Shown here: positions 30,527-42,878 of the stretch, piece after piece
Numbering within the stretch: position 1 is the first letter of the stretch
Layout: each line of letters opens with the position of its first letter
From: Balamuthia mandrillaris
Taxonomy: Eukaryota > Discosea > Longamoebia > Balamuthiidae
Assembly (NCBI GenBank): GCA_031835245.1
Contig: JAVKOQ010000091.1
Span: forward strand, 1-64,000
DNA length: 64,000 nt
Direction of reading: 5' to 3'
Position numbers and translations under genes: made by a program
Notes under the pieces: generated by a model
The model's input: the letters and a program-made list of their open reading frames with translations, nothing else
The model's database searches: none
Told to the model about the DNA's origin: nothing

Positions 30527-33387
30527 CAAAAAACCATAGCAGGAGCACAATCGATGTGAAGCTTGTTAGCCACTCGAAACACGTTTGGAAGGTTGATATG
30601 CACAGTTCCAACGGGCACCATTTCGGGATGAAAGAGATAGACATTGCCGTAGGAGTTGCGAGGGACTTTGCCTTCGCTTGCTACTGGTGGAACATATTTT
30701 GTGGTTTGCCATTCTCCAAATAGAGAAAGAGTTCTTTGCTCCTCGTTCATTTCGGTGGTGTTGGTACTCATCGTTACGTCAGCTTCTTGTTCTTGTTGCG
30801 AATTGCTGTTGCGTCTTTTGTTGGGTTTTTGTTTCTTTTGGATGACTTTGTAAGGTTGTTCTCCGACTTTAACCATTTTGCCTTTTTGTAACCACTTTTC
30901 TGGTGTGTGAAGCTATTGAATAACACCCTCAGTACAAAAGCAATAAAAAGGAATAAGCAAGGAGGATGCAATACGAACCATTTTAACGCAAGAACGAGGA
31001 TAAACATGCCATCCTTTGAACTCGCCAATCATATAATCCGGGCCACGAGGATACAACGCTTCGTATTTGAGCAGATGTTTCTCAAGACAATAGAGCGGAT
31101 GATTCTTGAAGCCAGCTAAGGTGGTTGGTAGTGGTTCTATCAGCTCTAATGCTTGTAGCTCCGTTTCGTCAACATCTTCTTGGTCTCGGCACCGACTAGG
31201 GTCCGAAACGAGAGCGAGTGTTTGTCGGAGCCAATCCTCATCGCAACGTTCTGCAATGGCTTCTGACCAACGAGCGACATAACGTCTCGTTACATCACGA
31301 ATACTTTTGGAGGATTCTACGAGGAAGAGGGAGGAAAAAATGGCAATTGTCAGTTGAGAAAGGAAGAAAGAAAGAAAGAAAAGAAGGGATACCAGAAAAA
31401 CTGAGCGCATAAGGGAAAGGAAGCATTCCAGTGTTTTGTTCATAGCGTGTTGGTTCATCAATGTAGTTGTTAAGCACATCTACAGCTGTTAAAATCGTTT
31501 CATCAACGATATAAGACAACTAGAGTTAAGAAGATCAAAAAATACCTCCAAAGATAGAAAATATACCTATCCATCGCTGTTGGCTTTCAGAAAATAGTTC
31601 TGCCCATACATGTTGTTCATATTGAACAGATAGCTCAACCGCCCTTCCTTCTTCTCTGTCCTCTTCCTTATCTCCTTCCAATTCTTTCTTCTTCTTTGTT
31701 GTTGCCTTTTTCTTTCTGTTGGTTGTCGTTGTTGCTTTATGCTTTTTCTGTGTAACCAAATTTGTGATAGAGTCTGATCGGGAGAAGGTTGCCAACAAGT
31801 CTTTCACGGGCTCAGCTTTGCGTTTCTTATTTCCAGGAGGTGTTGTTTCGTCTTTGTTATTTCTTATTGCTGTTGTTGAAGCAGATGAGGACGAAGATGA
31901 GGACGATTTGGTTGGTGTGGTTATGGATTCGTCGTTTTCATCTTCTATTGATTCCTGACGTTTCGCTTTACTTCGAAGGCTGAACGATGAGGAGTTTCTT
32001 CGTTTCAATAGTTTCGCTTTGTTGGTGCTGAAAGGAATTGGAGAAACAACACAAACATAGCGTGTGTGCATCGAGAGAGAGCGACAAAGGCTGACAAAAA
32101 GCTATTTTCAAAGCAAACAAAGAAACATAAGAACAGCATAAGAACTACGAAAAAAGCAGAAACAGACCTGAGTGATTTGTTTCGGAGTTCCTTTTCTACG
32201 TTCCAAGCTTTGCATTAATGAAGTCGGTATGTCCGAAAATGATAACGTGTGCTCGTCTTTCTTCTCTCCCTCTTCTTTTTCTTTTGCTTCTTCTTCCTTT
32301 TCATTGTCCTTTTCGTTCCCCTCTTTCTCTGAAATAAGTTCAAAGTAAGATTGAAAGAACTGAACAAGATTCCTCAACTTCGAAGTAAAGCTTCCTCCTC
32401 CACCCGTTCTTCTTCTTTCAGTCGGTCGACTATCATGCCTTGCGATTCCAAACGAAGAAGCCAGTTTCGGAGGAAGAATGGATAAAACGGAGGCCTGAAG
32501 CAAGGCATCGTCAAGTTGAAGGTTAACGTTGTAGTGATGGAAGAGAAGACAGAGCAAATGGGCCTTGTGTAGGTTCATTGCCAGCTCTTTCTCTTTCTTG
32601 GTGCGACCGGTGTTTTGCTTCTTCTTTTGAGCGCTGTCGTTTGATTTGTTCCTGCGTCTTCCTCTTCTGCCTTCCGTTATTATTGTTCTTTGTATTTGCT
32701 TGTGTGAGAACAAAGAAAGAAGCAAAGAAGGGAGAAGGAGGAAAGAATAAGGAAAAAAGGTACATGATTTGAGAGGAAGCGTCATCCTTATTCGCGCGTT
32801 CCGCTGTTTGTTTGCCCACGAGGGCAGAGCCATCGGGCTTGGCTACAGGATCAACCTCCTCGCTGCCCTCTGCACACAGCGCACCATAAAATGTCAGCGA
32901 GAAAAAAACAAAAAAAAACAAACTGGAAGCTGGAAGAGATCAAACCATTCCAATCGACTTGTTCCCATTCGACATCTTCTTCCTCTTGAGCTTCCTCTTC
33001 TTCCTCTTCCTCTTCCTCTTCCTCTCCCTTTTCGTCTTCAACGTCTTTTTCAAATTGTTCCGTTTCTGCTCCTTCGTCCTCCTCTTCCTTCTTCTCTTCG
33101 TTCTCACGTCCTCGATCACGCTTGCGCGCTCGCTCCGATGGTCCACCACTGCTCCCCTTCTCCTTCTTTTCGTCGCTCTTCAGCTCTCGGAGTTGCTCCT
33201 CAGCTTCTTCATCCGCATCGTTGCTTCCTTTCGTTCCTCCGATTTGTCGTGCTCGTCTCCTTCCGGGAGTCTTCTTCTTCGCGACCACTTCCTCAAGTTC
33301 TTCTCCGCTGTTCCTTGACCTCCTCTTTCTCACCGGCGCCTCCTTCCCTCCGCCGCCGCTTTCCTTCCGCTTCTTCTGTCTCGCCAT
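29840..33387 (-). CDS. XPC: XPC/Rad4 nucleotide excision repair damage sensor
   Basis: Nine exons (minus): 33387-32946, 32869-32764, 32687-32168, 32101-31567, 31485-31393, 31316-30979, 30912-30535, 30412-30326, 30253-29840; about 970 aa. The N-terminus is acidic/basic and disordered. The transglutaminase-like domain is split over exons 3-6 (LFVSLCRSL-TRYVCVVSPIPFS; HVWAELF; ESSKSIRDVTRRYV). The beta-hairpin domains follow: HPLYCLEKHL-GWHVYPRSCV (BHD1), [30 protein letters not shown] (BHD2/3) and IQGGVVFEEF. Rad4/XPC binds distorted DNA with Rad23 and starts global-genome repair. Exon 4 begins at an AG that restores the family's LFV-LCRSL motif, a good check on the model. The C-terminal exon adds a Ser-rich tail ending in a CxxC pair (SCSICG) that I cannot assign. 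The gene shares a very short divergent promoter with the oxygenase gene. Confidence 0.94.
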
Positions 33388-33503
33388 CTTCTCTCTCTCT
33401 AGATTTTTTCGTTCAATGTTTTCCTGGAAAATTTTCACACAAACTTTTGCATTAATTTTGCCGACAAATTATTTTTGTGGACAGGATTTCAACCAATGTC
33501 GTC
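33388..33503. promoter_or_regulatory. 116-bp bidirectional promoter (XPC / 2OG oxygenase)
   Basis: The two start codons are only 116 bp apart and face away from each other. The interval contains a 13-bp inverted repeat TTTTCCTGGAAAA at 33419-33431, with the form of a STAT-type TTCC-N-GGAA site. No TATA box is obvious. Confidence 0.55.
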
Positions 33504-34335
33504 ATGAATGTCTACAAAAAAGACAGGCTGATGGAAGAACGAAAGAAAGAGGAGGGCTCCTCGGTGGCGGTGGTGGCTTCCAGCAGCGGCATTCCGGTGA
33601 TAGACCTGTCGGCATGGGAGGCGTACGAAGAAACGCGAGGAGCAGGAGACACGGGTGAGTTGTCCAAGGAGGCTCAGGATGTCGTGCGGCAGGTCGACCA
33701 CGCCGTTCGCCACGTGGGCTTCATGTACCTCTCTCACTTTACCTCTCCTTCTTTGAAGGTTTGATAGGCATTTCACTTTTCTTCTTTCTTCTTTCCTGCC
33801 TTATTCTTGTCGCATTTTCTTTTGACCTTTTGGTCACCAAAAGGAAGTGGAAGAAATGTTCCGTTTGTCAGCCGACTTCTTCTCCCTGCCGTCCAGCGCG
33901 AAACAGCGGCTGGCCTATCCCTCCACCGAGAAGAACGTCGGCTACATCTCCGTGGCGAGAGAGAGGTTGAACCCGGACGAGAATCGCGCCGGCGACCTCA
34001 AAGAGGCCTTCAACACCTCTCACCACTCTGACATGTCTTCTTTCTGGCTTCAACAGCAAAATGCAGAAAGGAAGGCTGGAGAAGAGGACAACAAAGAGAG
34101 AGAAGAGCAAGTGGAAGAGTTGAAGAGGATGACCAAAGAATTCTTTGAGAGGTGCGAGGTGCTGGCGAGAAAAGTGTTGAAGATCTTCGCTTTGGCGTTG
34201 GGCCTGGAGCGAGGAGACTTTTTCGAGGACGTCCTGACGGAGCATAGGCACACGCTGCGCATGCTGCATTATCCACCTCTCACTGAAGAAGAAGCAACCA
34301 AGGCCATTGCTGCTGGACAGAGTATATCTTTTCTT

Positions 34336-34370
<35 letters not shown>

Positions 34371-34951
34371 GCTCTCTCTCTTTCGCTCTCTCTATAGCTC
34401 TCTCTTCCTCCTTTCCTATCTTCTGTTCTTTGTTGCGCTCGTATGCATATCTTAAAACCTTTCTACTCTCACACAGCTAGAGCTGGAGAACATGATGACT
34501 ATGGATGTATTACGTTATTATTTCAAGATGACGTTGGAGGGCTGCAGGTTCGAGATGCAAACGGCAATTGGATGGCCGCTCCTTGCATTCCTAACACGGT
34601 TCTCGTGAATACTGGTTCCTCTTCTTTCTTCCTTCTTCTGTTGCAAAATTGCTTTTTCTTTTTTTCTTCTCCCTTTGACTCACCAAAACAAATGCACAAA
34701 CATAAAAAGGTGGATTAATGCAACACTGGACAAACGGAAAGTTCAAGTCAACGAAACACCGAGTGGTAATACCGGAAGAACCAGAGCAATCCGGACGCGA
34801 CCGTTACTCCATCGCTTTCTTCGTTCATCCAAACGACGACACTGTCATCGTTCCGTTTCCCAGTTGTTTGGATGACAGCAACTCTTCTTCTGCCTCTTCT
34901 GCCATTACAGCTGGCCAATATTTAGCTATGCGCCTCAAAAGAAGTTATTAA
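33504..34951 (+). CDS. 2-oxoglutarate/Fe(II) oxygenase, isopenicillin-N-synthase-like
   Basis: Exons: 33504-33758, 33844-34321, 34477-34614, 34710-34951; about 370 aa, normal for the family. ATG 33504 is used; an earlier ATG at 33496 stops at once. The N-terminal DIOX_N-like domain begins at IPVIDLSAW. The C-terminal jelly roll has the iron triad: GEHDDYG (His about 250, Asp about 252) and STKHRV (His about 307). The 2-oxoglutarate-binding Arg lies in RYSIAFF (about 322). Such enzymes hydroxylate, desaturate or cyclise small molecules; the substrate cannot be told. A charged helical insert (Glu/Lys-rich, nt 34050-34150) sits between the domains. Intron 2 carries a CT array. Confidence 0.92.
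34338..34370 (+). repeat. (CT)n array in an intron of the oxygenase gene
   Basis: A 33-bp CT array followed by further CT-rich sequence in intron 2, on the coding strand. Confidence 0.85.
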
Positions 34952-35101
34952 TGAACTACGTTTGTTCCTATTCCTTAACCTCTTTTTTGTGAAGTATCGA
35001 TTTCTTTTCTTATTTTATCGTCATTCTCTCTTTCTCTCTTTCTCTTTCTCTCTTTCACTCTTTCTCATCTTCTTGACTGTGTTCTTCTATGTTCTCTTAT
35101 T

Positions 35102-35140
<39 letters not shown>

Positions 35141-35170
35141 CGTTTAGTAAGGTAGGTGCTTAAAGAAAAG

Positions 35171-37622
35171 TTATTCGCAAAGATCGCTAAACGACCGACG
35201 ATGACCATTCGTTAGTTTTGTCGATGTTGACGTTGTGGAGGAGTAATGGTTGTTGCCATTGTTGTTTTTCATGAGTTTAGCGGAGAAGAGATTTGTGAAG
35301 CTGCGCTGTTGTTGCTGCTGTCGTTTCATCAACAGTTTCCGTTTTCTTCTTCGTCGGTTCCGTTCTCTGTTTCTTCTTGTTTTGTTGGATACTTTTGTTT
35401 CTGGTGATTCTCCCTGTTTTCATTAGTTTGTTAATTATTTACAAAAAAGAAAAGAGAAAAGAGAAAAAAAAAAAAAACAGAAAAGAGAAAAAAGAGAAAA
35501 GAAAAAAGAAAAAGAAAAACGAAAGCGAAAAACGTACACGTATTTCAATGTCGCTGTTGCTGCCGCTGAGAGACTGTAAGAACAGTCCTGTTTCGCTATC
35601 TTCATCCTCGTCGTAGTTGAAGCGGAGTGCAATGCTGCTTCGTTGATCCTCTCCAAAACCAAGTCTGCGTGCCACCACTCCCAATATGGCTCTATAGCAA
35701 AAATTATACTTTTTTTCAACAGCACAAACAAATAAAAAAAGAAGACCGAATGAGTAAAACAATACTAAAGACCAAGAATGCAAGTAAAATGAAGACCAGA
35801 AAAGATAAACACGAGGGGAGAGGGGGAAAAAATGATCACATACTTGTTCAGGCTGTGTGACCATGGAAGCACGTTGCGAACGAAGATGGTCCACAAGAAG
35901 AGGAATGTTGAAGCTGGGTGGCGTTGGCCCAAGCGCAAAGGCATCGGCATCCGTATGGCCAAACAAAAGATCGAGAATTGTGTGAACTACTACGAACGTT
36001 CCTGTTCGTCCTATCCCAGCACTAGTTTTTATAAGAAATGTACATAAAGTTTAATAAAGAGAAAGAAGTATACATAAAGAACGGAAGACAAGAAAGAAAA
36101 GCATAAGAGAAAAGGGAAACAGAAGAAGAGAGATACAGAAAAAGAAAAGAAACGACAAGAGAAGACAGGAAAAAAGAAGAGAAAAGAATTGACGTAGAAT
36201 AAAAAACGAGGCAAACCTGCAATGTATAACAAGAGGCGAGGAATAAGAAAAGGGAAAAGCATCGCTGTCGTACTTTTCGTTGATGAGTCGGATGATCCGT
36301 TCCAGCTGCAGCGTTGAGTGGGGTACACCATGATCTGGCCAATCCAGATAATGAAAATGATATATTTCTCTCTGTTCTTCTCCCTTTTTTTGGATTTTCA
36401 AAAAAACAAAAAATAACAAAAAACAAGAAGTAAAAAAGAAATGTTAATGCTGCTGCAAATAAGAAAATAACAAAAGGAACAGGAGAAGAAGCGAAAGCAA
36501 ATAGAAAAGGAATGTACATGTTGAACGAGCAGTGTTCGTATGAGAAAGGAATAGTCCATTTTGACAGTATTTACAATTTTAACAGTCATATCCCCAAAAC
36601 GCAATCCCTCCTTATTCTGCTTGCTCGGCCAATACTTGTGGCACTTGATCTGTTCTCACAAGTTCAAAGAACGAATACGTTAACAAAATACTTTGGCGAG
36701 TATGAAAAAAGAAGAAAAGCAAACAAACCTTGCCACCTTCCTCGTTGCGAGATAGCATTACCACAACGTAGACGTTGCTCTCCCATAGCATTCGATAGAA
36801 TGCAGGAATGGTGGTTGGCAGCGGCGCAGAGGCAGCTATGTACGGGATCTTTCTCCTCATTCCAGGTATCAAGTCTGAGGTCTGTTTGCAACAACTCCAT
36901 AAGACACGAAAGAAAACCGCGATGGAAGGCGGAGAATATGAAAGTGAGGAAGAAAGAGAAAAGAGAGGAGAAGAGAGACAAGGAGAGAAGGAGAGCGCGA
37001 TAAAGTAAGGATAGAGAGGAGAGAAGAGAAACGAGAGAACGGGAAGGAAAAGAAATACAATAATGTGGCTGGCGTTGACGTAGTCGGAGCACTTTTTGGT
37101 TTTGGTGGTGAGCTTCACTCTGTTTTTGTCGACTGTGGTCGTTGCAAAAAAAAAAAGCAAAGCAGAACGATGAGAGAAGAGCGACACACTGAAAGAGAAA
37201 GATAGCAAAAAAAACAAAAACAAAACAGAAAAACAGAAAAAACGATGCAAAAGAAGAGAGATGAAGGAGAAAGGAGAAAAAGCTAGTTTACATGGAAGGA
37301 TGTTGCCGTAACGGTTTTTTGCCAAATTCTCGGCGGTAGCGGCCACAAGGCAGCTCTTGCCCCAGTCCGTTGAGGAGGAGACCGCCGATTGTTGTTGTTG
37401 TTGCTGCTGCTCCCTTTCGTTCTCCTCCAACACCATAAACTCTTGCAACGGAGTTCCCTTCTCGACGTGTTTTTTCAGCCCGCAGTAAAAATCCATCCAG
37501 TCGCTCCCCGAGATCTCGCTTCCCCCAAAAGATGCTGTTTTGTTCGTTGCCATTGTTGTGGTTGTGGCCGTCGAGCCCGCATCTTCCTGTGTCGTTGCCC
37601 CTCCGCCACTTCCTTCCATCAT
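35171..37622 (-). CDS. Classical protein tyrosine phosphatase
   Basis: Eight exons (minus): 37622-37292, 37132-37059, 36881-36729, 36649-36518, 36383-36217, 36021-35844, 35708-35538, 35413-35171; about 482 aa. All class-I PTP motifs are present: pTyr loop KNRYGNILP with DYVNAS, KCHKYWP, WPD loop HYLDWPDHGVP, P-loop VIHCSAGIGRTG (Cys about 285, Arg about 291, split by an intron within the Ser codon), and Q-loop QPEQYNFCY. No signal peptide or transmembrane segment is visible, so it is a cytosolic PTP that removes phosphate from phosphotyrosine. The N-terminus has Thr and Gln runs. The last exon, outside the usual domain, encodes an Arg/Lys/Gln/Asn-rich tail of 80 residues that may target it to the nucleus or to membranes. 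Confidence 0.92.
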
Positions 37623-37934
37623 GTCAACCTTGTTTCCTCCTTTCTCTCTCCTTTTTTTTTTTTTTTTCGCTTTTCCTTTGCTTAGTTACCGTTACCTTTA
37701 GATTTCATTTAAAAATTACCTTTTCGGGGTACGTGATGTCAGCAATCGTATAAACTTACCTTTTTTTGCCTTTTGGATTTAAAATGTTAATACCCGAAAT
37801 TTCCCCGAGTGGCCGGTTGTTCGTTCACGCGTTCGACTCTCAAGATATAGACAATTTTTTTTACATACATAAACGGGACACGCACGATCGCGCTTTTGTC
37901 TCTCTCCCCTTCTCCTTTTGTTTGGTGATGGCGT
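37623..37934. other. Intergenic region between the phosphatase and the Cys-rich receptor
   Basis: 312 bp holding the phosphatase promoter and the 3' UTR of the receptor gene (both minus strand). A T-run lies at 37650-37667. Nothing else is recognised. Confidence 0.45.
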
Positions 37935-40900
37935 TTAGTCGTCACCTGTATTCTCCCATAGAGGACTGGTTTGCACAACGGTGTTGCCCTGGTAGATGGC
38001 GCTCTGTTCTCCAGCCATGCGAAGACTAATGCCAGCAGCGAGGGCATCCTCCACCGGCCGCTTCTTATGGAACTTCCACCAAATAAGGCCTGCCGCGGCA
38101 ACCACTAACGCCAACGATGCTGCCGTTGCTGCGACCACAGCCCCAACTATAATTGGCACATCGTTATCATCGTTTCCTCCCCCACCTTTAAGTTAATATA
38201 TAACACAATAGAGAAAAAAAGCAAAAAAAGAATGTCAACAAATGCAATGAGAACCGAAATGTAGAAAGGCGGATACTCACATAGAACGGTGCAATTAAGT
38301 GGGGTATCGGGAGCATATTCCAAAAGCTTGTCCCATTGCTCCACTCCCCAGCACAACCCTCCGCAGTATCTGCACCGAAACAGCGTCGCATTGTTTTGCC
38401 CATTACACCCGCCACAGTCTCCATCCCACCTGCTGCACTCATCACAGTCATCCACACGACTGAGCTCACAACGTGTGCTGTTGTTGGGATCGTCAGGAAC
38501 GAGGATGCACCGGCCTTCCAAGCAGTGATCCTCCTCAGGGTAGGGGTCGCACTCGGTGCCGTTGGCAAGGGGGTCTCGTTCCGTGCCGCAACTTCCTCGC
38601 ACGCACTTAAAGTCTTCACACAGGAAGAACGGCAGTCTTTCTGCAGCAGCATCGGCACGAAGCAGAGGCTGTTGAGGTTCCAATTGGTTTTGAAATAGGT
38701 ATTGATCGCGACGGCGATAATCAACGAAAGGACGACAACTGGTTCCGTCAGGAAGGTCTTCCACGCGGCATTCTCCATTATCACATGTGAGCTGCAAGCA
38801 CGTGCGTTGGCCGCAGGAGGTGCCAGCCGGAGCTAACACTGCTGTTTCGTTGTTGCACACGCCATTGCCATCGCAAGTAAAGTAAGAGCAGCCGGGATAG
38901 TAAGGGCTGTCCTCATCTTCGAGAGTGAAGCAAACGGTGCTGCTGTCTCTGGGGCTGGAGGCACAGTGGCCATTCTCATCGCAGGCGAATCGCAAACACG
39001 GAGGAGCATCAAAGCCTGCAGGTTCGCAGGCAATGTCTTGGTTGATGGCTGTCGTTTCGCAGATTAGCTCTGAGTGGTCATCAAACCTGCATAGGCCAAA
39101 GTAACAAAAGTCGTGAAAGTCATCTCTGCCGTCGCGACAAGCCTTGTTCTCCAGAGCGTTGTTGTTGACGGTGTTGTCACAAAAGCCAATGTTGCCATTT
39201 GCTCTGCAAACGCTCTTTTTGCAAGGCTCCGGAGCGAGCCCACAGGAATGCTCCAAGGTGCGAGCAGCAATTGGGGTTTGAACGCACTCAGCAGAGGCAT
39301 CGCAAGTGAACTCCATGCAAGTAGCAGGGGTTCCACTTCCAGCACAAAACGTGCCAACCGCCAATGGATTGTAGACGCAGAGCTCTGCCGCGTTGGGATT
39401 GCTAGAACAGGCCACCGAGTGACACGTCCTCGCAGGACAGTCCGAGTGATCACCAGTTATGGAGGGAACACAGTTGCCAGCTCCATCGCAGGTGTAAGCC
39501 AAGCAGCTATGGTCACGCGCGGCAGGACACGAGCTCCCTGCATTTTGAAACTGGCCTGCCTTGCATTGGCCAAAGTTTGCTTCGTCGCATACTGGGTGGA
39601 AGCAAGTAATGGGAGCACAGTCAGTGGTATCTCCGGTCAAGTCAGGCACGCAGCTGCCACCTTCACAGAAGTAAGCAATGCAACTGTGATCGATGGGTCC
39701 AGTGCAGGCAGTACCATCGTCCTTCGGAGACAACGCGCAGCTGCCACCGGTACACTCTCCCTGTAGACAGGCATTGTTGTTCTCTCCTGTAAAGTCACAA
39801 AGCAAACCATTGGGTACGTTAACAGGTTGGCAGGTCCCGCTCTGGCACTGTCCCACGGTGCATTGGTTATCATCGTTATAGGGGCAAGAGGTGGTATCGG
39901 CCAACGGAACTACGTTGCAAGTGCCTCCTCCGCACTGTCCTTTCACACAGGGATTAGACTGATCCGCCAGAGTGCAGGACCTGGAATCGGTGACTTGCAC
40001 AGCGACGCAGGTTCCAGAGGAACAGGTGCCAGTCACGCAAGTATTTCCTCCACCAAGGGAGCAAGCGCCAGCAGCGTTGCCGGTGACTTGGCAACTGCCA
40101 GACACACAAGACTTCACCTTGCAAGCTTCGTTTTGGGAGCAGCTGCCACGTGGGGTGTTGGAGACAGTGCAGCCACCGGCACCATTGCACACTCCTGACT
40201 GACATACGCTGAGATTGTCATTGCAAGAACGGTCTGCCCCGTAAAAGTTTTGAATGCAGTTTCCATTTCCGTCGCACTTGGCGCTGGCAGGGCGGCACCG
40301 CGTGTGGAAGGAAGGGTTGTTGATAACCGGACAGCTGGTGTCAGCTGCTTTGTTGGCGACCTGACATGTTCCCTGTGCTGTGCACCTGCCCTCTTGACAG
40401 GAGGTTAGAGTGGTGCCAGTGGGGGAGCACGTCTGTCCTGTCTTGGGGAGCACTTGACACGTTCCATCGCTGGTGCATCTGCCTTCCTGGCATGAGCTCA
40501 AAGTCACGCCCGAAGGCGTGCATTGGGTATCGGCAAGGGCCAAGGCCACCTCGCAAACTCCGTTCACACAGAGCCTTCTTCGGCAGGGTGCTAGCCCAGT
40601 TGTGGACCCGCAAGTCTGGCCGTTCTTGTCGTTAACAGCGCGCCCTCCTGTGGCACAAACGCAGTTGAAGCACTCGGTGGGTTCGCCACCAAGGTTGCAG
40701 GACGCTCCGTTGTCCTTGTTTTTGTATTCACATTTCCTGGAGGACCCACCAGCACATGTCCATGTGGTGCATCTTGTGTTTATGCGAAAGTTTTGGTCGT
40801 AGTTGGAGATTGCGTTGAGGGAGGTGTCTGTACCGGTGGAGCAAGGACTGTCCTTGCTGCGGGGAGGTTGGTTACAAGCTCCTGTCTGTGCATCACAGCT

Positions 40901-42084
40901 GCCCTGGTCCACGGTGCAGCCTTCGTCCTGTTCAAACTCCAACGTGCAGGTCTGGACGTTGTTGTTGCTGGTGAATTCGCAGACTCCTCTGGTTTCATCG
41001 CACTCTCCAAAGCCACAAACAGAGTCTTGCGCGGCGCAGGCAGCATTGTCTCCACACGAGATACGCAGCGTGGCGAAAAGGTAGTTGACGTTGTCCTTCT
41101 GTTCCTGAGAGATGAAGGACACCTCGTCGGCTAGATCAGTGGAGGTAGGTACCACGCAGGTGTCTGGCACGAACTCTTGGAGCAACAGGGTGAGATCTCC
41201 CACTTCCACCACCGACTGTACGTTGACGGTGATGCGGTCAGAGCAGTAGCCTCCTCCTTTGTTGTCTAGAGGAGTTGTGTAGTAAGGACAGCATGGCAAG
41301 AGCGAGGACCACGGAGCCTGCCAATCGTTCCAGTACTTTGTTTCGGCGACTGGGCAGCTTGTGCATGTGTTTCCACTGTACGAACGGCATTTGTCTATTT
41401 TGTTTGTTTATGGTTTGAGTGAATGAAAGAGTAAGATGTAGAACGGACAAAGCAATCGTAAATAAAACGAAAGTGAATAGTTTGACGCTAGTTAGACTGA
41501 GAAACAAGGAAAACAGGTGGAGTGTCTCATACCTGTATTAGCAGTCTCATCAATGGTCACGGAAATAGGCAGGCTGAAGGTCTCTCCTTGGATTTGAACG
41601 TTGATTGTCAACGTCACACTTGTTGCAATAGAGGCTGCCTCATCGATTCGAAAGTTTTCATGTGTGATAGAGCCCAAAAGAAATGGAGGTTGGCCAGGTC
41701 CTGGCTCGTAGTTAATGTTACGAACACCACGAAAGACTAGCCCGCTCTGCTTTCCTCCTCCTTGGGCGATACCCCAACGCACAGAAGAGAGGGAAGTGGA
41801 GAGGCGAGTGTCTTGCCCGCAGGGTTGAGTTGTGGAGGTCTCGGTCAGCGTTTGGCATTGCAGGAGGTTGCCGCCTTGGCAGTTGGACCACGTTCCAGAA
41901 GAAGATATCGTCAAGGTTTGCACTTGAGCTATTGTCGTTTGAAGTTCTTAAGAAGGTGCCCACGGAGGAAGCAAAAACAAAAGGAGTAATGAAAGAGGAG
42001 ATGAACGATACCAAGGGCTGAAGGCACCAGACCCACGCACAACATGAACACCCGAAGTACTAACAGTGTATCTCGAAGCAACAT
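37935..42084 (-). CDS. Large Cys-rich type I receptor with an integrin-beta/Sib-like cytoplasmic tail
   Basis: Exons (minus): 42084-42012, 41928-41533, 41394-38281, 38185-37935; phases agree, about 1277 aa. The N-terminus is a signal peptide (residues 1-24). Residues about 25-250 form a beta-rich domain with RWGIAQGGG, FLLGSITHENFRI and ITVNVQ, which resembles choice-of-anchor-K-type domains. Then come about 900 residues of Cys-rich repeats (units like CQEGRCTSDGTCQV). After a Cys there is an acidic spacer, one transmembrane helix rich in small residues (about 1205-1231, ending GLIWW) and a basic 46-residue tail. The tail has an AIY and an SPLW motif 12 residues apart (Tyr 1259, Trp 1271), the same spacing as the two NPxY motifs of integrin beta tails and similar to amoebozoan Sib proteins. 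Adhesion and talin-type linkage are inferred; no VWA domain is found. Exon 3 alone is 3.1 kb without an intron. Confidence 0.88.
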
Positions 42085-42878
<794 letters not shown>

